Assembly: GCA_963840725.1 (NCBI GenBank) | Contig: CAWIZY010000004.1 | Coordinates: 558,001-622,000 of the forward strand | DNA: 64,000 nt | Source: CAVWDU01 sp963840725 | GTDB lineage: Bacteria > Pseudomonadota > Gammaproteobacteria > Pseudomonadales > Halieaceae | Direction: 5' to 3' | Shown: positions 61,344 through 64,000 of the stretch, in pieces | How positions within the stretch are numbered: position 1 is the stretch's first letter | Layout: every line of letters begins with the position of its first letter | The notes under the pieces: model-generated | The model's database searches: none | Told to the model about the DNA's origin: nothing | The model's input: the letters and a program-made list of their open reading frames with translations, nothing else | Translations under genes and position numbers: made by a program

Positions 61344-63467
61344 ATGAAGCATGCCATTAGTTTTCTCGGCATAGGTCTGGTCTGCGGTGTCACCCTCGCG
61401 CAGTTCTTGCCCCTTGCGAAAGAACCCGGGCAAGCTGCAAACAACCGGGATAAAGGCTGGATTCAGCCCGAGGGGACCGACCCAGTAGGCTTGCCGACCG
61501 CTAGCCGCGCCCCCACTGACACCAGCGCAGGCTTTACGCGGCGAGCCAGAGTCTACCAATTGGCCGGCCAGGCTGATCAACAGGCACTCGAGGCCTTGCT
61601 GAACCAGCTGCTCGCGCGACCGGATTCGCCGGGCCGCCGTTTTTCCGCGCAGGTGCTACTCTCCCGCTATCTCGACTTCGACCCAACGGCGGCTTTACGC
61701 TGGGCGCGCAAGCTGAGCCTGCCCGTATCCGTGTTCGGGCAATTATACGACCAGTGGGCGGAGACGGACCCTGAAGCCGCGCTGTTTGCCCTGCAGTTTG
61801 AATCGAACCTGGCGGCTGTGCAGGCCATCGGAGAGGTACTGATCGAAGCGCTGGGGGCGGATGCTGAGGCTATAGAGCGTGTGGCTGCGGCCTTGCCCAT
61901 GGAGTTTGATCGCAACAGTTTCAAAGCGCAGGCCTACGCGGCGATGGCAGTGCGCGACCCGCAAGCCAGCTGGGAGATCGCAGCCACACTGGAAGACCCG
62001 CAACTGCGGCTGCGCACCCAGCGCAAACTCGTTGAAACAATGGTGGAACAGGACCCGATAGCCGCGCTGCTGCGCGCCGGGGAAATCGATGATCGCACGG
62101 TTCGACAATCTGCCAGCAAATCCGTTCTGGAACGCTGGCTCAATCGCGACCCGGCCGCGGTACTGGCCTATCTGGCCAGCATAGGCGATGAGCCGCCAAT
62201 GGACTGGGGCTTTATCACCGGAACGGTCTATTCAGAAATCGCGCTGGCTGACCCGCTGTTGCTGCTGCAAACAGTCGACCAGTTGCCTCTTGCCGATCGC
62301 GCGCGGGCCAGAGCAGCAGCACTCAACCGCTGGGCCAAGCTCGATCCACAGGCCGCCGTAGATTTCGCGACCACCCAGCCGGCGGGCCAACAACGGCGAG
62401 CGGCGATCAATGACGTGGGCAGGGCCTATGCTCGCGTCGATCCAGCGGGGGCGGTGGCCTGGGCGAAAAGCATGCAAGCGCGATCACCACGTTTACTGAG
62501 TACGGTGTTGTCCAGTATCGCGGTCAAGGACCCCGCGCTGGCCTTGGGCCTGGTGGACGGCCTGGACTCTTCCCGGGCGCAAGCAGAAGCCATGCAAGGT
62601 ATTACCATGCATCTCGCCGCCAACGGCAAGGCCACCCTTGCAGGAGCGCACATCCTGACGATGGAGGATAAGGGTGCCCAGACGTCCGCCCTCGAATTTC
62701 TCGGTCCGATCTGGGCATCGAATGATCCGGAAGCCGCGCTCGCCTGGTTTCTCGACAACCGGTCAGCCCTACCCTCAATGACCCTGGATAACCTGGCGGC
62801 AACCTTCGCCCAAAGCAATCCGCAACAGGCTGCACGGTTTATTGATCGGGTGCCTGCCGACATGCGGTCCAACTGGATGACCCGGGTTGCGGAAGGCCTT
62901 GCCCACGAGGATCCAGGGGCCGCCCAGACCTGGTTGGAACAATTTCGCGGAGAGCCGGGCTACGGCGACGCCGCTGCCACAGTGATGCTCTACCGTGGAC
63001 GGGATGACCCTGATCAATTGATCAGTGCTCTGAATGACCTTGAAGACCCTCAGTTGGCCAGTCAGGCGGCCGGCCTCGCCGCCGACACCCTGGCAAGTCG
63101 CGAGCCGGCTGCCGCCGCAGCCTGGGCGGCTCAGCTGGATGATGAAAGCACACGCATTGAAGCGGTGGGGCAGGTAGCGCGGCAATGGGCCGAGAGCGAC
63201 GCCGGCGCGGCCAGGAGCTGGATTCTCGGTCTCGGTGGCGGGTTGGCCCGCGATGCGGCGATTACCCACTATCTCACGGCCCAGGCGTCGGAAGCCGCCC
63301 TGTTATCGGCCTACAGCTCCGACACCGCGCGTCAAATCGGCATTCAGGAAGCCTTGTACGGGATAAGCCGCCGCGACCCCGAGGCGGCGCGCCAGCTGAT
63401 TGATGACTACATCACCGACCCCACCCTGCGGGCCAGGGCCGAGCAGGTACTGAATTTATCCCGGTAA
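61344..63467 (+). CDS. Large exported helical-repeat protein with DPxAA motifs
   Basis: 707 residues. A signal-anchor start (MKHAISFLGIGLVCGVTLAQFL) is followed by about a dozen degenerate units of 30-40 residues, each centred on W-x-x-x-DP-x-A-A: DFDPTAALRWA, ETDPEAALFAL, NRDPAAVLAYL, KLDPQAAVDFA, RVDPAGAVAWA, SNDPEAALAWF, HEDPGAAQTWL, REPAAAAAWAA, RRDPEAARQLI. The units resemble HEAT or tetratricopeptide-like hairpins. No catalytic motif is present. Probably periplasmic or inner-membrane-anchored, making a scaffold. Nothing nearby suggests its partner. Confidence 0.75.
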   Translation: MKHAISFLGIGLVCGVTLAQFLPLAKEPGQAANNRDKGWIQPEGTDPVGLPTASRAPTDTSAGFTRRARVYQLAGQADQQALEALLNQLLARPDSPGRRFSAQVLLSRYLDFDPTAALRWARKLSLPVSVFGQLYDQWAETDPEAALFALQFESNLAAVQAIGEVLIEALGADAEAIERVAAALPMEFDRNSFKAQAYAAMAVRDPQASWEIAATLEDPQLRLRTQRKLVETMVEQDPIAALLRAGEIDDRTVRQSASKSVLERWLNRDPAAVLAYLASIGDEPPMDWGFITGTVYSEIALADPLLLLQTVDQLPLADRARARAAALNRWAKLDPQAAVDFATTQPAGQQRRAAINDVGRAYARVDPAGAVAWAKSMQARSPRLLSTVLSSIAVKDPALALGLVDGLDSSRAQAEAMQGITMHLAANGKATLAGAHILTMEDKGAQTSALEFLGPIWASNDPEAALAWFLDNRSALPSMTLDNLAATFAQSNPQQAARFIDRVPADMRSNWMTRVAEGLAHEDPGAAQTWLEQFRGEPGYGDAAATVMLYRGRDDPDQLISALNDLEDPQLASQAAGLAADTLASREPAAAAAWAAQLDDESTRIEAVGQVARQWAESDAGAARSWILGLGGGLARDAAITHYLTAQASEAALLSAYSSDTARQIGIQEALYGISRRDPEAARQLIDDYITDPTLRARAEQVLNLSR

Positions 63468-63611
63468 GCGTCAAAATGCGCGTCAAAGTGCGCGCCGTTT
63501 TATGCAACCCATTCCTAATTCACGGTCAATCACTGCGGCACAGGCCCTCCGGTCTCGCCTTTGCTCAGGGGCCTAGCTCAGGGGTCTTCCATCGCAGTCA
63601 TCACGCCCGGC

Positions 63612-64000
63612 TCAGTCCCGCTCGGCCTCGCTCAAAATCTGGTTGGATAGAGACAGAAACGCCAACAGTGCGCCATCGGCATCAATACGCTCACCCATAA
63701 CCTGGCTCAGCACATCAGCCTGGGTGGAGCGCACCGATGCCGCCAGAGAAGCCTGATCACAGCCTGACTGGCTAAGATCAGTTCGATAGTCGAGCAATTT
63801 GCGGTAGTAGGCGTCCAGTTTATCCTTGCGGGATTGCCTGCGTTGTCGTCGCCAGGCCACAAGACCACTGCCAACGGCAAAAATCAGGGTCGCCGCCAGG
63901 CCCAGGAGTTCCGCATTGCGCTCCAGAAACCCCGGTAGATCGCGCTGGCGATAACGTTGTGCGCCGGCGTGCAGCGGCAGTGCCCGGGCGCGCTGCGCCC
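63612..64000 (-). CDS. TAXI-type TRAP transporter solute receptor, partial (C-terminus)
   Basis: The frame is open from 64000 to a stop at 63612, so only the last 129 residues are visible. ALPLHAGAQRYRQRDLPGFL matches the end of TAXI-family substrate-binding proteins (LPLHPGAIRYY-like). It is followed by a membrane helix (LAATLIFAVGSGLVAW) and a basic, coiled-coil-like tail (RRQRRQSRKDKL). The added helix and tail occur in a subset of gammaproteobacterial receptors. Confidence 0.6.
   Translation of the reverse strand, partial: AQRARALPLHAGAQRYRQRDLPGFLERNAELLGLAATLIFAVGSGLVAWRRQRRQSRKDKLDAYYRKLLDYRTDLSQSGCDQASLAASVRSTQADVLSQVMGERIDADGALLAFLSLSNQILSEAERD

Noticed and set aside
1..64000. CRISPR arrays, tRNA and rRNA genes, phage genes
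   Set aside because: No spaced direct repeats, cloverleaf, rRNA motif or structural phage gene was found. The only repeats are the MITE copies, RAYT repeats and microsatellites.

Overview
The window is GC-rich gammaproteobacterial DNA. The best lineage clue is a light-harvesting (puc) operon sitting among heterotrophic genes. Many TonB-dependent receptors, PQQ quinoproteins and acyl-CoA catabolic genes also point to a marine aerobic anoxygenic phototroph of the OM60/NOR5 (Halieaceae) type. The lineage is an inference. No rRNA, tRNA or CRISPR array is visible.

Layout. 1-808 is the N-terminal part of an OprP-like porin. 1255-16785 is a catabolic island. Its minus-strand operon holds SDR, APH-like kinase, acyl-CoA ligase, TetR regulator, alpha/beta hydrolase, LLM monooxygenase and amidohydrolase. 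Its plus-strand set holds acyl-CoA dehydrogenase, NTF2-like proteins, TonB receptor, SDR and exported RidA. 17000-18600 is a RAYT transposase with flanking repeats. 18595-27594 is a minus-strand operon with quinoprotein, GST-like protein, Rieske oxygenase, DUF35/thiolase-like pair, split MaoC pair and acyl-CoA ligase, resembling a side-chain retro-aldol module. 27929-30894 carries a second TetR and a quinohemoprotein alcohol dehydrogenase. 30924-34351 holds peptide deformylase and the puc operon (pucB, pucA, a hairpin, an unknown repeat protein, pucC) with a sigma70-type promoter and a PpsR-type site. 34400-39417 holds envelope proteins, a GNAT and a CadC-like TPR regulator. 39752-55828 is a third catabolic block with a Tat flavoprotein, two quinoproteins, a 2-oxoacid dehydrogenase (E1 alpha, E1 beta, E2), an M24-fold protein, two TonB receptors and a cupin. 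55829-64000 is mixed: SDR relic, SoxR/VOC pair, DUF4382 lipoprotein, a pertussis-toxin-like ADP-ribosyltransferase, a FrnE/DsbA protein, a PEP-CTERM relic, a DP-repeat protein and the end of a TAXI-type TRAP receptor.

The catabolic blocks appear to be tied together by a 19-bp palindrome, CTTGCT-N7-AGCAAG, found five times plus one degenerate copy, each next to or overlapping a promoter-like -10. I read it as one regulon, probably controlled by one of the two TetR proteins. Import would be by the TonB receptors, periplasmic oxidation by quinoproteins, then CoA activation, dehydrogenation, hydration and carbon-carbon cleavage. The substrate cannot be named from sequence.

Four genes (18595-20468, 25605-27160, 28772-30894, 31454-32928) are interrupted by single-base losses, three clearly in short homopolymers. 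All are otherwise well preserved, so assembly error is at least as likely as true decay.
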